Position numbers and translations under genes: made by a program | The notes under the pieces: model-generated | The model's database searches: none | Seen by the model: the letters and a program-made list of their open reading frames with translations, nothing else | Told to the model about the DNA's origin: nothing | Shown here: positions 1-6,440 of the stretch, piece after piece | Layout: each line of letters begins with the position of its first letter | How positions within the stretch are numbered: the first letter of the stretch is position 1 | NCBI GenBank assembly: GCA_045661365.1 | Contig: JAZRFL010000055.1 | Coordinates: 1-19,632 of the forward strand | Source: UMGS1484 sp045661365 | GTDB lineage: Bacteria > Bacillota > Clostridia > Oscillospirales > Acutalibacteraceae | Direction of reading: 5' to 3' | DNA length: 19,632 nucleotides

Positions 1-141
1 ACGGATAACGGACAATCAACACACATAGCACCGCCCGTATCATACGATGGAGAATGGACCTCGAACGTGTATCTCACCTACATAATCGCATCATACAAGT
101 CAATGAAAATCAACGATGGTGTCCGTATAAGCAACACAGAT
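1..141. repeat. Terminal redundancy, left copy (circular genome)
   Basis: Bases 1-141 are identical to bases 19492-19632. The reading frame of the spike gene continues through the join, so the repeat marks a circular molecule of about 19,491 bp and not a genuine biological long terminal repeat. The length 141 equals the largest default k-mer of the MEGAHIT assembler, which leaves exactly such an overlap on circular contigs. Confidence 0.93.
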
Positions 142-1137
142 TCAGAACTTACTACGGTATGGTCCAACGACGTTGAAAACGGAATAATAGACATCGTGTT
201 CGGCAAGAACAACACAACCCTCATGAGTAATACGTTCACGCTTAACTACACAAACGGGACTACCCAGGCCGTCGGATTATCCAGGACGGACAACGGCCCC
301 GTCGTACTCACAGTCGGAGGGAACGACTACACAGTAGGGATATGGGACCGTTTCTTATTGAGACTGAACGCAATCGAAGGAGAGGTATCAGTCTATCCAG
401 TAACGTCCTTCACCAACTATACATCGTTCAGAATTGCAGATACGCCCGTTCAGCTCGGCGCGTCAACGTCGGTGGCTATCCCCACAGGGACGATAACCTC
501 AATCGCATACGATCCCGTTACGCAGGACCCGTCAATCATCAGTCAGAACAACGACGGCCTTACATCCTTCACGTTCAGCGTCGCAGATACGACGATTTAC
601 CTATCCAACAAATTCCTCATGGTCAACCCGTCAATCGACATCAACAACTATTTCACCAATGCAAATTCGGACGGATGGAGACTCAATTTCTACTCGTTCG
701 CTTCAATGGGTACGGCCATGACGGTCAACGGGGTAACGTATCCAATCGCCGACGGGAAGATAACAATTGACGATAAAACGTTCAAAATGAACAACATATA
801 CGTCTCATACGATAAATTGACGGACCATGTCTACATAACGTTCGTCAATGACAGGACAACCGTGGACCTCGGAGAATGGACCACATCGCAGGTATCCTTC
901 ACAGGGACATGGTTTTTCAACACTGGATATTATGAGTCCAAGATTACAAGACAGACTGATACGAACATCCAGTGGACCAAATTACCGCCAATGGGGACAG
1001 TATCGCTAATCTTCATTGGTATAACGATAATACTCATGGTTATCGGTATCAAAAAGATAGGTTTCGATACTTCGGACTACATCGTAACAATAGTTTCGCT
1101 GGCAGTCGCCATGTGTTTATTGGAGGTGTTTATCTAA
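1..1137 (+). CDS. Surface spike/attachment-like glycoprotein, C-terminal part (continues from 18613-19632)
   Basis: This is the second part of a 671-residue protein that starts at 18613 and crosses the circular join; base 1 is the first base of codon 294. The part seen here has many N-x-S/T sequons (for example NNT, NYT, NGT), is rich in Thr, Asn, Ser and Tyr, and ends in two hydrophobic helices (about residues 626-643 and 653-670) separated by a short KKIG-containing loop. The bulk of the protein is therefore probably outside the membrane and anchored at both ends. Spindle-shaped viruses carry one large membrane-anchored attachment protein (VP4 type) and this gene fits that place beside the coat-like genes, but I see no specific domain. 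The TAA stop overlaps the ATG of the next gene (TAATG), implying translational coupling. Any start placed inside the window's left end is an artefact of linearisation. Confidence 0.85.
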   Translation, partial: TDNGQSTHIAPPVSYDGEWTSNVYLTYIIASYKSMKINDGVRISNTDSELTTVWSNDVENGIIDIVFGKNNTTLMSNTFTLNYTNGTTQAVGLSRTDNGPVVLTVGGNDYTVGIWDRFLLRLNAIEGEVSVYPVTSFTNYTSFRIADTPVQLGASTSVAIPTGTITSIAYDPVTQDPSIISQNNDGLTSFTFSVADTTIYLSNKFLMVNPSIDINNYFTNANSDGWRLNFYSFASMGTAMTVNGVTYPIADGKITIDDKTFKMNNIYVSYDKLTDHVYITFVNDRTTVDLGEWTTSQVSFTGTWFFNTGYYESKITRQTDTNIQWTKLPPMGTVSLIFIGITIILMVIGIKKIGFDTSDYIVTIVSLAVAMCLLEVFI

Positions 1138-1415
1138 TGTTGCAAGCATCGCAGATTCAGACCGCAATCGCGGATATGGTATTCAATGGGGATACGCAGA
1201 TAGCCGGACTGATGATGTTCTTTTTCATGATGGCCATTGTCCTCGTGATGTCCAAGAACGTGTTTCATTCCCTGCTATTGGGATTACCGCTTATCCTGGT
1301 ATTCTCGGCGTTGAGAATTTTGTCCGGGGACATGACTATCATTCTCATAATCGTGGTAGTCCTGGGACTGGCAGTAACCGCACGCAGCTCGTTAACTGAT
1401 CGTGGAGGTAACTGA
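1137..1415 (+). CDS. Small three-helix membrane protein
   Basis: A 92-residue hydrophobic protein of unknown function. It has three predicted membrane helices at about residues 22-38, 42-60 and 65-81, with a Gly-Leu-Pro turn in the second, and a short polar tail. The start is the ATG that overlaps the spike stop codon, with GGAGGTG about nine bases upstream; an open frame farther upstream lies inside the spike gene and is not needed. It sits between two large surface proteins, so a virion membrane or assembly role is likely by context. The size and three-helix layout resemble the protein at 15059-15292, but I see no clear sequence identity. Confidence 0.8.
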   Translation: MLQASQIQTAIADMVFNGDTQIAGLMMFFFMMAIVLVMSKNVFHSLLLGLPLILVFSALRILSGDMTIILIIVVVLGLAVTARSSLTDRGGN

Positions 1416-1416
1416 T

Positions 1417-2589
1417 ATGGTAAGCGTCTCGAACGAATTTGTATTCAAGTCGGTCATGTTCGCAGTGGCGATACTCTTTCTGTTACCTACTATGATTAGC
1501 GTATTCGTCGGGACGACTTCGGCAGAGACCGACGACGGATCATTCTCATATGACCTCACAGATTCACTGATGAACGATTACAATTCCTTCACAGGCCAGG
1601 AGAAAAAGGTCAATGAAGAGATATGGGTTCTTCGCGGGGTGTATACGCCCTACGGGATAGGTGCGGATGGTGCGCCTAAATCGTCCTACCTATATACGGC
1701 AGATAACTGGCTCGCAGGGGATATGGTTCAAACTTACTCGCCGGGACAGTACGCCGACGATACTGGTAATGAGTTCAGCGTCATATACAACGACAACAAG
1801 AAATGTTACGTCTACACAGGAACGACAATGGACGGACATTCGCAGGGAGATATATACACATCCGTTACGATGGATTACAACCAACGTTCCGACATATTCT
1901 TCACCGCGTCGGGTAAGCACAGTGACGGACAATCATTCTACTATGATTTTAGTGGATGGAGGTATAGTTTTGTCCCTCAAAACTCGTTCTACATATCGGA
2001 TCAAGACGGTAATGCCAAAAATGTGATTGCCACATCAACTTCACTGTCCCTTATATGGTACGACATATACGGGGGACTGGCAAACGGATTGTCTGGAAAC
2101 CTCGTCATATCTGGTAACGATTCGGGAGTCAGTTACATTAACAGTACGGACATCATACGCGAAATAGGTCAGAATAATATAGCGTCCTTCCCCATGGTGT
2201 TCAATGGGGGGGTTGAAATGACGGTGTATGTAAAAATCAACCCCTATTATACATCACGCGGATGGAGTATCGAACAATGCTGGAACGCAGGGTATTGGAG
2301 CGTCATGGTAACGTCAATATCGACGTCCGTTGATACATACACGTCAACCGAATACTCGTTCAACGTTCAGAACATTTGGGAGACGTTTATCGACCTATTC
2401 ACATTCAATACGTCCAACTACAATATGTCCCCGATAGCCAGCACGGTTTGTTCGTTAACGATCAATCTATGCCTTTATGCAAGTCTGCTATCCATAGGCA
2501 TAACTTGTTGGCCAGTTTTGTTACTGGCCGGACTCGTGGCAGCTGTCCAAGCGTTCTCAATAGCAGATATACAATGGCCGTGGGATTGA
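1417..2589 (+). CDS. Membrane-anchored surface protein, 390 aa
   Basis: Unrecognised large extracytoplasmic protein. An N-terminal hydrophobic helix (about 9-31) containing LLP is followed by a long Tyr/Ser/Thr/Asn-rich ectodomain with sequons (NDS, NST, NTS, NMS) and by one or two C-terminal helices (about 343-385), ending in the motif QWPWD. I chose the ATG at 1417, which has GGAGGT seven bases upstream; a GTG at 1402 overlaps that ribosome site and is less likely. It follows the three-helix gene by one base and is probably co-translated with the spike. Topology and position suggest a second virion surface protein, either a spike partner or a membrane-remodelling protein. Confidence 0.82.
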   Translation: MVSVSNEFVFKSVMFAVAILFLLPTMISVFVGTTSAETDDGSFSYDLTDSLMNDYNSFTGQEKKVNEEIWVLRGVYTPYGIGADGAPKSSYLYTADNWLAGDMVQTYSPGQYADDTGNEFSVIYNDNKKCYVYTGTTMDGHSQGDIYTSVTMDYNQRSDIFFTASGKHSDGQSFYYDFSGWRYSFVPQNSFYISDQDGNAKNVIATSTSLSLIWYDIYGGLANGLSGNLVISGNDSGVSYINSTDIIREIGQNNIASFPMVFNGGVEMTVYVKINPYYTSRGWSIEQCWNAGYWSVMVTSISTSVDTYTSTEYSFNVQNIWETFIDLFTFNTSNYNMSPIASTVCSLTINLCLYASLLSIGITCWPVLLLAGLVAAVQAFSIADIQWPWD

Positions 2590-2596
2590 ATTAAGG

Positions 2597-2618
2597 TTAT
2601 ATTGTAAGGTGACAAAAT
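2597..2618 (+). promoter_or_regulatory. Promoter with late-type box before the ectodomain coat-like gene
   Basis: A TATA-like GTTATATT (2597-2604) is followed by AAGGTGACAAAAT (2606-2618), a variant of the CGGGGTGACRAAAT box seen before other structural units. The predicted start of transcription lies near 2625, giving a leader of about 30 bases that contains the AGGAGG ribosome site at 2639-2644. Confidence 0.6.
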
Positions 2619-2653
2619 AAAACAAACAAGCATAAACAAGGAGGATTGAGGAA

Positions 2654-3547
2654 ATGAAAATTAACATGACGCAGGTAGCCATCGCCATGACAGTAGCAGT
2701 TGTAATGTTGTCAGCGATCATTATACCTGCTATTGGTAATGCGGAACATTCCCGCGACACAACGTATAGTAACCCGTCGCCCTACGCATACGGGAAAATA
2801 TACGACTTCAACGAAGATTCGGACGATATGGTTGTCATATCCATTTGTAAGACTGGTGAGAGGACAATTTCTATCAACGGAGAAGAACACAACGTATCTG
2901 CATGGCAACCCGTCGCGATGTCCGACGCCTTTACGATCCGTTATTATTCTGCTAACATGAACTTCGTTACCCCTACTGCTGGCAGTAAGACAATCACCGA
3001 AGCAACCATCACAATCTCAAACGGAGTCGCTACATTTACCGACGTTCTCAACACATCTGGAACGGAGATAGAGATAGCCCCCGAACCGATTACATGGGCG
3101 TTCTTACATGAAAACGACGGAGACTGGTCTGGAATTATAACAGAAAGCGGAGTAACCGTTTACGCACATGAAAATGAAATCTACACATCCAATTGGATAA
3201 ACACAACATCCGAATACTTTTCATCCAAGGCCGGAAGTGGCGAAGCAACAATAGTCAACAGTGAAGATACCTACAATGCCGATATTAATTGGGGAGGAGA
3301 ATACCTGGATAATGGAGTCTACAAACTCTCTCTCAATTCGGACTCGGATGATTACACATTCGTAGTCGATAACGACGGAGAGGATTACACCGTCCATCCG
3401 TTCCTGGTATGTGTTCCCAAGACAGTTGTGGGAACCCCGGACGACATGGGTACAATTAACACTGTCCTATCCATCGTCCCCGTAATCATCATACTTGCAA
3501 TTCTTATCGGAATAGTGACCATGCTATTCTATAAGAACAGGGCATGA
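2654..3547 (+). CDS. Coat-like two-helix protein with large ectodomain insertion
   Basis: A 297-residue protein with a helix at each end. The first helix (8-29) contains AVVMLSAIIIPAIGNA, closely matching AVVVVSAVAIPIIGSA in the coat-like protein at 18261-18500. The last helix (270-292) contains INTVLSIVPVIIILAILIGI, matching INKILQMLPIFLVLAVLVAI in the same small protein. Between them is a polar ectodomain of about 240 residues with sequons (NVS, NTS, NTT). I infer a paralogue of the small coat protein in which the short inter-helix loop has been replaced by a large exposed domain, so it is probably a minor virion protein. The ATG at 2654 has AGGAGG ten bases upstream. It has its own promoter and is followed by a hairpin-T terminator, so it is a single-gene unit. 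Confidence 0.82.
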   Translation: MKINMTQVAIAMTVAVVMLSAIIIPAIGNAEHSRDTTYSNPSPYAYGKIYDFNEDSDDMVVISICKTGERTISINGEEHNVSAWQPVAMSDAFTIRYYSANMNFVTPTAGSKTITEATITISNGVATFTDVLNTSGTEIEIAPEPITWAFLHENDGDWSGIITESGVTVYAHENEIYTSNWINTTSEYFSSKAGSGEATIVNSEDTYNADINWGGEYLDNGVYKLSLNSDSDDYTFVVDNDGEDYTVHPFLVCVPKTVVGTPDDMGTINTVLSIVPVIIILAILIGIVTMLFYKNRA

Positions 3548-3554
3548 TTAAACC

Positions 3555-3592
3555 GTCCCCCCCACGGGGACTTCTTTTCTATTTTTCAATTA
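3555..3592 (+). terminator. Hairpin plus T-rich terminator
   Basis: GTCCCC (3555-3560) pairs with GGGGAC (3566-3571) around a five-base loop, followed by a T-rich stretch with runs of four and five T up to about 3592. It lies eight bases after the stop of the ectodomain protein and just before the next promoter. Confidence 0.65.
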
Positions 3593-3617
3593 CCTATAAA
3601 AATCGGGGTGACAAAAT
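3593..3617 (+). promoter_or_regulatory. TATA box plus CGGGGTGACAAAAT box
   Basis: CCTATAAAAAT (3593-3603) is the TATA element and CGGGGTGACAAAAT follows at 3604-3617. Transcription is predicted to begin near 3624, about ten bases before the ATG used for the next gene. Confidence 0.68.
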
Positions 3618-3633
3618 TTGTTCATGATAACTC

Positions 3634-3777
3634 ATGGCCAAGAAGCAGTCACCCAAGAAAAAGAGAGTAGCTGCCAAGCGCATGGTTTACCGTACCATGT
3701 TGGAAGATACGCGGTCCGGGAAGCGTAATGGCGGTTATGAAGGCGTCAAGTATGAGTCCACCAGGAGGAAGGGATAA
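3634..3777 (+). CDS. Small very basic protein, 47 aa
   Basis: A short Lys/Arg-rich protein beginning MAKKQSPKKKRVAAKR and ending in STRRKG. About a third of the residues are Lys or Arg, which suggests nucleic-acid binding, possibly a condensing protein like the small basic VP2-type proteins of spindle viruses; this is inference from composition only. It is the first gene after a box-bearing promoter and its last codons carry the AGGAGG ribosome site of the next gene. An alternative ATG at 3624, in another frame and closer to the leaderless position, would give a 34-residue product of unconvincing composition, so I prefer 3634. Confidence 0.6.
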   Translation: MAKKQSPKKKRVAAKRMVYRTMLEDTRSGKRNGGYEGVKYESTRRKG

Positions 3778-3778
3778 A

Positions 3779-4318
3779 ATGGTCAACGCAGACGATCCCT
3801 TCGGATTCAGAATACCCGACATCTGGGACCTCGAACCCGTCGAAGGCCCCCGCAGACGCAGGAACGGGAAGAAAAAGAACGCGGGACCCAACCGTTCCAC
3901 GAAGCGCGTAGGCCCCGGACATACCATCGTGACATACGATCATCGTACCCTTCATTACCGCTTCAAGCAGTCCCGCGCCGACTTCGAAAAGGCGAAGGCA
4001 GCTCGCAGGAGGAAGGCCAATAAAGGGTCCTCGCGCGGTCCCCGTTCGGCCAATGCGATCTACATCAACAAGGACGGGTCGTATTCGTCGTCTACGGGAC
4101 GCGACGTGTCTCTCTCGGCCCGCAGTCAGTCTGACAGGGGAATGTCGGCCATACGCCGTAAGAACATCGCCAGGGACGATTACGACATTGACGACATGCG
4201 CGCTCTTCTCAACGACGCACGTTGGGAGGAAGTATGCGGTCACAAGCGTTGGAAGTACGACGCCCAGAGTACCGTCAAGGAATACAACAAGTACCTCAAA
4301 TACCACGGGAAAAGGTGA
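3779..4318 (+). CDS. Basic protein of unknown function, 179 aa
   Basis: An unrecognised, strongly basic protein. A Pro/Arg/Lys-rich N-terminal third (GPRRRRNGKKKNAG) leads into a helical basic stretch (about 60-90: SRADFEKAKAARRRKANKG), a Ser-rich middle, and a C-terminal segment with Trp and Tyr residues ending YLKYHGKR. The ATG at 3779 has AGGAGG ten bases upstream and lies one base after the stop of the preceding basic gene; a start at 3728 would overlap that gene without a ribosome site. By composition and context it may bind DNA or be an internal virion protein. No membrane segment is visible. Confidence 0.72.
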   Translation: MVNADDPFGFRIPDIWDLEPVEGPRRRRNGKKKNAGPNRSTKRVGPGHTIVTYDHRTLHYRFKQSRADFEKAKAARRRKANKGSSRGPRSANAIYINKDGSYSSSTGRDVSLSARSQSDRGMSAIRRKNIARDDYDIDDMRALLNDARWEEVCGHKRWKYDAQSTVKEYNKYLKYHGKR

Positions 4319-4324
4319 TTGGGG

Positions 4325-4585
4325 ATGGCATACAGAAAAAAGACATCGTACCAAGCCGGACAGAGATATTTCGGGTCCCTGGACGACGCGCGCGCTTATG
4401 CGCTCACCATCAAGAACGCTTACAAGGTCCCAATCTCTCGCAACGGGGGATATATCGGGGATGTGGACGTCGGATTGAGAAGATGGGTCACATACAGGAA
4501 ACATGTCGGTTACAGGGCATACAAGGTAGTCGATAAGGAATACAGACTGAACGCCGACGGGACCACCAACGGACGGATTAGGTGA
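4325..4585 (+). CDS. Small basic protein, 86 aa
   Basis: No family recognised. It is basic and aromatic-rich, with a pattern of short strands and one helix (SLDDARAYALTIKNAY at about 19-34). The ATG at 4325 follows AGGTGA by six bases; a TTG at 4319 is possible but unnecessary. The ribosome site overlaps the stop of the upstream gene. The arrangement 'Y-x-G/S-x4-AR-x2-A' followed by a beta-rich half resembles the next gene, so the two may be distant paralogues. It belongs to a four-gene basic-protein unit driven from the promoter at 3593. Confidence 0.7.
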   Translation: MAYRKKTSYQAGQRYFGSLDDARAYALTIKNAYKVPISRNGGYIGDVDVGLRRWVTYRKHVGYRAYKVVDKEYRLNADGTTNGRIR

Positions 4586-4589
4586 TAGC

Positions 4590-4853
4590 ATGATCTACAC
4601 CTTACATCGTGACTCGCCCAAATACCCTGCTGAACGGGTCGCATACGAAGGGATTGAGAAGGCCAGGAAGAAGGCCGTATCCCTCATAGAGAGGGGTAGG
4701 GCAAAAATCGTCTACATCCTGGATTCGAATTTGGTACTGACTGGAAAAGTGTTCCGTGACATGAACAAGAGGGACAGGTTCTATTACAGGGACTACAAAA
4801 AGGCGATTGTAAGGGTCATCGACACGAACGGGAAGACGGTCACTTACAAGTAA
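4590..4853 (+). CDS. Small basic protein, 87 aa
   Basis: An unrecognised protein with 20-25% Lys/Arg. A helix (about 22-36, IEKARKKAVSLIERG) is followed by several short strands (KIVYILD, LTGKVF, AIVRVID, KTVTYK), a small alpha/beta layout. The ATG lies four bases past the preceding stop and is preceded by AGGTGATAGC, which gives good anti-16S complementarity. It is the last gene of the basic-protein unit; the next gene has its own TATA element immediately after this stop. Confidence 0.72.
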   Translation: MIYTLHRDSPKYPAERVAYEGIEKARKKAVSLIERGRAKIVYILDSNLVLTGKVFRDMNKRDRFYYRDYKKAIVRVIDTNGKTVTYK

Positions 4854-4854
4854 A

Positions 4855-4864
4855 CTATTTAAAT
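4855..4864 (+). promoter_or_regulatory. TATA box before the 111-aa gene (no late box)
   Basis: CTATTTAAAT directly after the TAA stop. The predicted start of transcription is near 4886, which leaves about 25 bases of leader containing AAAGGTGAG as ribosome site. The CGGGGTGAC box is absent, so this promoter belongs to a different class from those of the virion units. Confidence 0.55.
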
Positions 4865-4910
4865 TATGTAATACATAGAGAATACAACCACAACACAAAA
4901 AGGTGAGAAA

Positions 4911-5246
4911 ATGGTAAACTACAAAAAGGATGTAAAGAAAAGCGCACAGAACCTACTTATCAAGGAATGGGGAGGTCTGGGTAATCTGGCCGCTTCGACC
5001 GTCGGAGGGATGTCTGGGAATGACACTCTTTACAAAGGATGTTTGAGGATTGCGAAGAACACCCTCGTCTACACTTCGGACAGACGTGCATGGCTGGCAC
5101 GCAGGGACATTAAGCCCAGGGACGTGGACGGAGCGTTCAATTCGCTTTTTGCGGGGGAATGTTACGACCTCGTGTATGCCTACATCAAGAGACACAAACT
5201 CGCCATTCTGAAAAAGGGATACGGGTTCACTCTCGTTAAGGCGTAA
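4911..5246 (+). CDS. Basic protein of unknown function, 111 aa
   Basis: An unrecognised soluble, Lys/Arg-rich protein, probably all-helical: a helix near 4-18 (KKDVKKSAQNLLIKEW), a Gly-rich linker (LGNLAASTVGGMSGN), then helices around 40-100. The ATG follows AAAGGTGAGAAA. It has its own TATA element and a strong terminator 40 bases downstream, so it forms a single-gene transcript placed just before the convergent repressor gene. Small size and charge would suit a nucleic-acid-binding or regulatory protein, but there is no motif that shows this. Confidence 0.72.
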   Translation: MVNYKKDVKKSAQNLLIKEWGGLGNLAASTVGGMSGNDTLYKGCLRIAKNTLVYTSDRRAWLARRDIKPRDVDGAFNSLFAGECYDLVYAYIKRHKLAILKKGYGFTLVKA

Positions 5247-5286
5247 CTTCATGGTACAATAGGCAGGATACCCCGTTTTTACCCTA

Positions 5287-5328
5287 CGCGGGCGCACGCA
5301 GACGCGTTTGCGCCCGCGATTTTTTTTT
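5287..5328 (+). terminator. Strong GC-stem hairpin with T9 tail
   Basis: CGCGGGCGCA (5287-5296) pairs perfectly with TGCGCCCGCG (5309-5318) around a 12-base loop, followed by A and nine T (5320-5328). It ends the 111-aa gene transcript and faces the end of the reversed regulator gene. This is an unusually bacterial-looking terminator for an archaeal genome; on the minus strand it lacks a T tail. Confidence 0.8.
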
Positions 5329-5344
5329 AAAATTTGATAAAAAC

Positions 5345-5560
5345 TTAATTAAGGCCCCCCCCCCCGCGCAGGTCCCGAATTAATTTCATGTCTGCAAGAC
5401 GTTCCTTCATATAATGGTCGATGGCCGTTTGTAACCAATCGGTACGGGTACGATGTATCTCATTATCTTCTAAATCTTCGTCAATAAACCGAAGAATCCC
5501 CGGAGTAAGGCGCAGACTGATTACAGTAGTTGTATTGGACTGATCCCTAACTTTTCCCAT
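5345..5560 (-). CDS. Ribbon-helix-helix transcriptional regulator (CopG/Arc type), 71 aa
   Basis: The only gene on the minus strand. Residues 10-18 (TTTVISLRL) form the DNA-contacting strand, followed by helix A (about 20-30) and helix B (about 38-54, RTDWLQTAIDHYMKERL), which is the compact fold of RHH repressors that bind palindromes as dimers. It starts at an ATG 91 bases from the start of a second RHH gene transcribed the other way, with shared symmetrical promoter sequence between them, as expected for an autoregulated switch. Its 3' end contains a run of eleven C on the plus strand, encoding Arg-Gly4 just before the stop; slippage there would alter only the tail. Confidence 0.85.
   Translation of the reverse strand: MGKVRDQSNTTTVISLRLTPGILRFIDEDLEDNEIHRTRTDWLQTAIDHYMKERLADMKLIRDLRGGGGLN
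5355..5365. repeat. C11 homopolymer in regulator 3' end
   Basis: Eleven consecutive C (G on the coding strand). In the present length the regulator ends RGGGGLN. Loss of one base would extend the reading frame into the neighbouring terminator, and gain of one would end it at RGGGGP. Only the extreme C-terminus is affected. Confidence 0.8.
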
Positions 5561-5650
5561 GTATTGTTATCAAAACACGCTGATAAATACATATCATACG
5601 ACGGTATTACCACGGTAATACATATATACCTATCAGTGTATTTTGTTTTC
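5561..5650. promoter_or_regulatory. Divergent promoter region between two RHH genes
   Basis: Both directions show the same order: TATA-like element, then TATCAGYGTRTTTTG, then the start codon. On the plus strand TATATACC is at 5624-5630 and TATCAGTGTATTTTG at 5631-5645, with ATG at 5651 (leaderless distance). On the minus strand the mirror image CAAAACACGCTGATA is at 5571-5585, before the ATG at 5560. A perfect palindrome lies in the middle. The symmetry suggests that the same protein or proteins control both promoters. Confidence 0.7.
5604..5621. promoter_or_regulatory. 18-bp palindromic operator candidate
   Basis: GTATTACCACGGTAATAC is two perfect 8-base arms around AC. It is placed centrally between the two divergent promoters, just upstream of the TATA elements, which is the usual position and symmetry for a dimeric RHH repressor site. 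Confidence 0.65.
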
Positions 5651-5806
5651 ATGGAGAACACATCCATAAACCCGACCACGGTTCGTTTTGCACCCGTTCA
5701 AAAGCAAAGGATTGAAGACGCCGTCCGTCGCGGTTGTGCGAAGAACGTATCAGACTTCGTTTGCATGGCCGTCGAGAATTACTTGGGAGTTTGCGAGTCC
5801 AGGTGA
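5651..5806 (+). CDS. Second ribbon-helix-helix regulator, 51 aa
   Basis: A minimal RHH protein: strand TTVRFAP (9-15), helix A (16-27), turn GCAKNVS, helix B (34-45, SDFVCMAVENYL). It is divergent from the other RHH gene and is the first gene of the long operon that carries integration and DNA-modification genes, so it probably represses or times that operon, or opposes its neighbour. The ATG at 5651 lies about 25 bases from the TATA element, implying a leaderless mRNA; an open frame farther upstream runs through the promoter and is not used. It contains two Cys residues (29 and 38) and a third near the C-terminus. Confidence 0.78.
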   Translation: MENTSINPTTVRFAPVQKQRIEDAVRRGCAKNVSDFVCMAVENYLGVCESR

Positions 5807-5810
5807 TCCA

Positions 5811-6440
5811 ATGGATAACGTTGAGTTGACCAAAATCTTTCAGAACGTCGGAAGGTCCTTCGGATATACCAACGTAACCGCATTTTTTTCCACTTCGGAC
5901 ATGACCGTAGTACCGTTCCTCACCCTGGAAGGGGGGTTGGAATGGTACGTCCCGGACTGCTTCAAGACGATGTCAGAATACATCATGCGCGACATGGCCT
6001 TCTCATACTATGACGCGTTCGTAGGACGCCCGCTTCGGTTCATGCCCGACGTGATTGATTACATTTTGAGTAACGACTTCGTCAGAGCCAACCGTCCGAT
6101 CTATCTCAAACGTAATCATGCCGAGGACGGCCCCCGCGACTATGTGGACGGCATACCGATATACTACGGCCCCAGGAACACTTATTCGAGGATGTTCCGC
6201 GCCATCATAGTCAACAGGCACAATCCCGTATCCAAGACGTCCATGATTAACATGGCATGTAGCGTACACAACTACGCTGATGAACTACGTTCCATGGTTT
6301 TTTGTGACAAGCTGCACGCCGACTGTCGCCATTGTATATCCCCGCACAATGAGACATGCCAGTACGCGAAGGACATAAACAATCCCCCGTTCAAGGAGAA
6401 TTGCCACCGTCATACCGTCGCCGTGGGGGTCCCCCAATGA
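5811..6440 (+). CDS. Unknown protein with C-terminal Cys/His cluster, 209 aa
   Basis: No family recognised. The first 150 residues are soluble alpha/beta and rich in aromatic residues and Met. The C-terminal third carries Cys at 165, 172, 175, 183 and 198 with several His (CxxC at 172-175, HRH at 199-201), which looks like a zinc or iron-sulfur site. The ATG at 5811 is preceded by AGGTGATCCA, the extended anti-16S ribosome site used repeatedly in this genome, and the stop of the RHH gene lies within that site. Its place as the second gene of the early operon suggests a DNA-transaction or host-takeover role. Confidence 0.75.
   Translation: MDNVELTKIFQNVGRSFGYTNVTAFFSTSDMTVVPFLTLEGGLEWYVPDCFKTMSEYIMRDMAFSYYDAFVGRPLRFMPDVIDYILSNDFVRANRPIYLKRNHAEDGPRDYVDGIPIYYGPRNTYSRMFRAIIVNRHNPVSKTSMINMACSVHNYADELRSMVFCDKLHADCRHCISPHNETCQYAKDINNPPFKENCHRHTVAVGVPQ

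Noticed and set aside
1..141. Terminal repeat as a genuine viral long terminal repeat
   Set aside because: Its length matches an assembler k-mer and a gene reads through the join, so circularity explains it fully.
3624..3727. Alternative 34-codon frame from ATG 3624 at leaderless distance from the TATA box
   Set aside because: Its product is unconvincing and ends early, while the frame from 3634 gives a coherent basic protein whose end supplies the ribosome site of the next gene.
3746..4591. 281-codon open frame on the minus strand opposite the basic-protein genes
   Set aside because: It lies wholly antisense to three plus-strand genes that have good ribosome sites and ordered starts. Its product is low in recognisable features, and the openness follows from the codon pattern of the plus genes.
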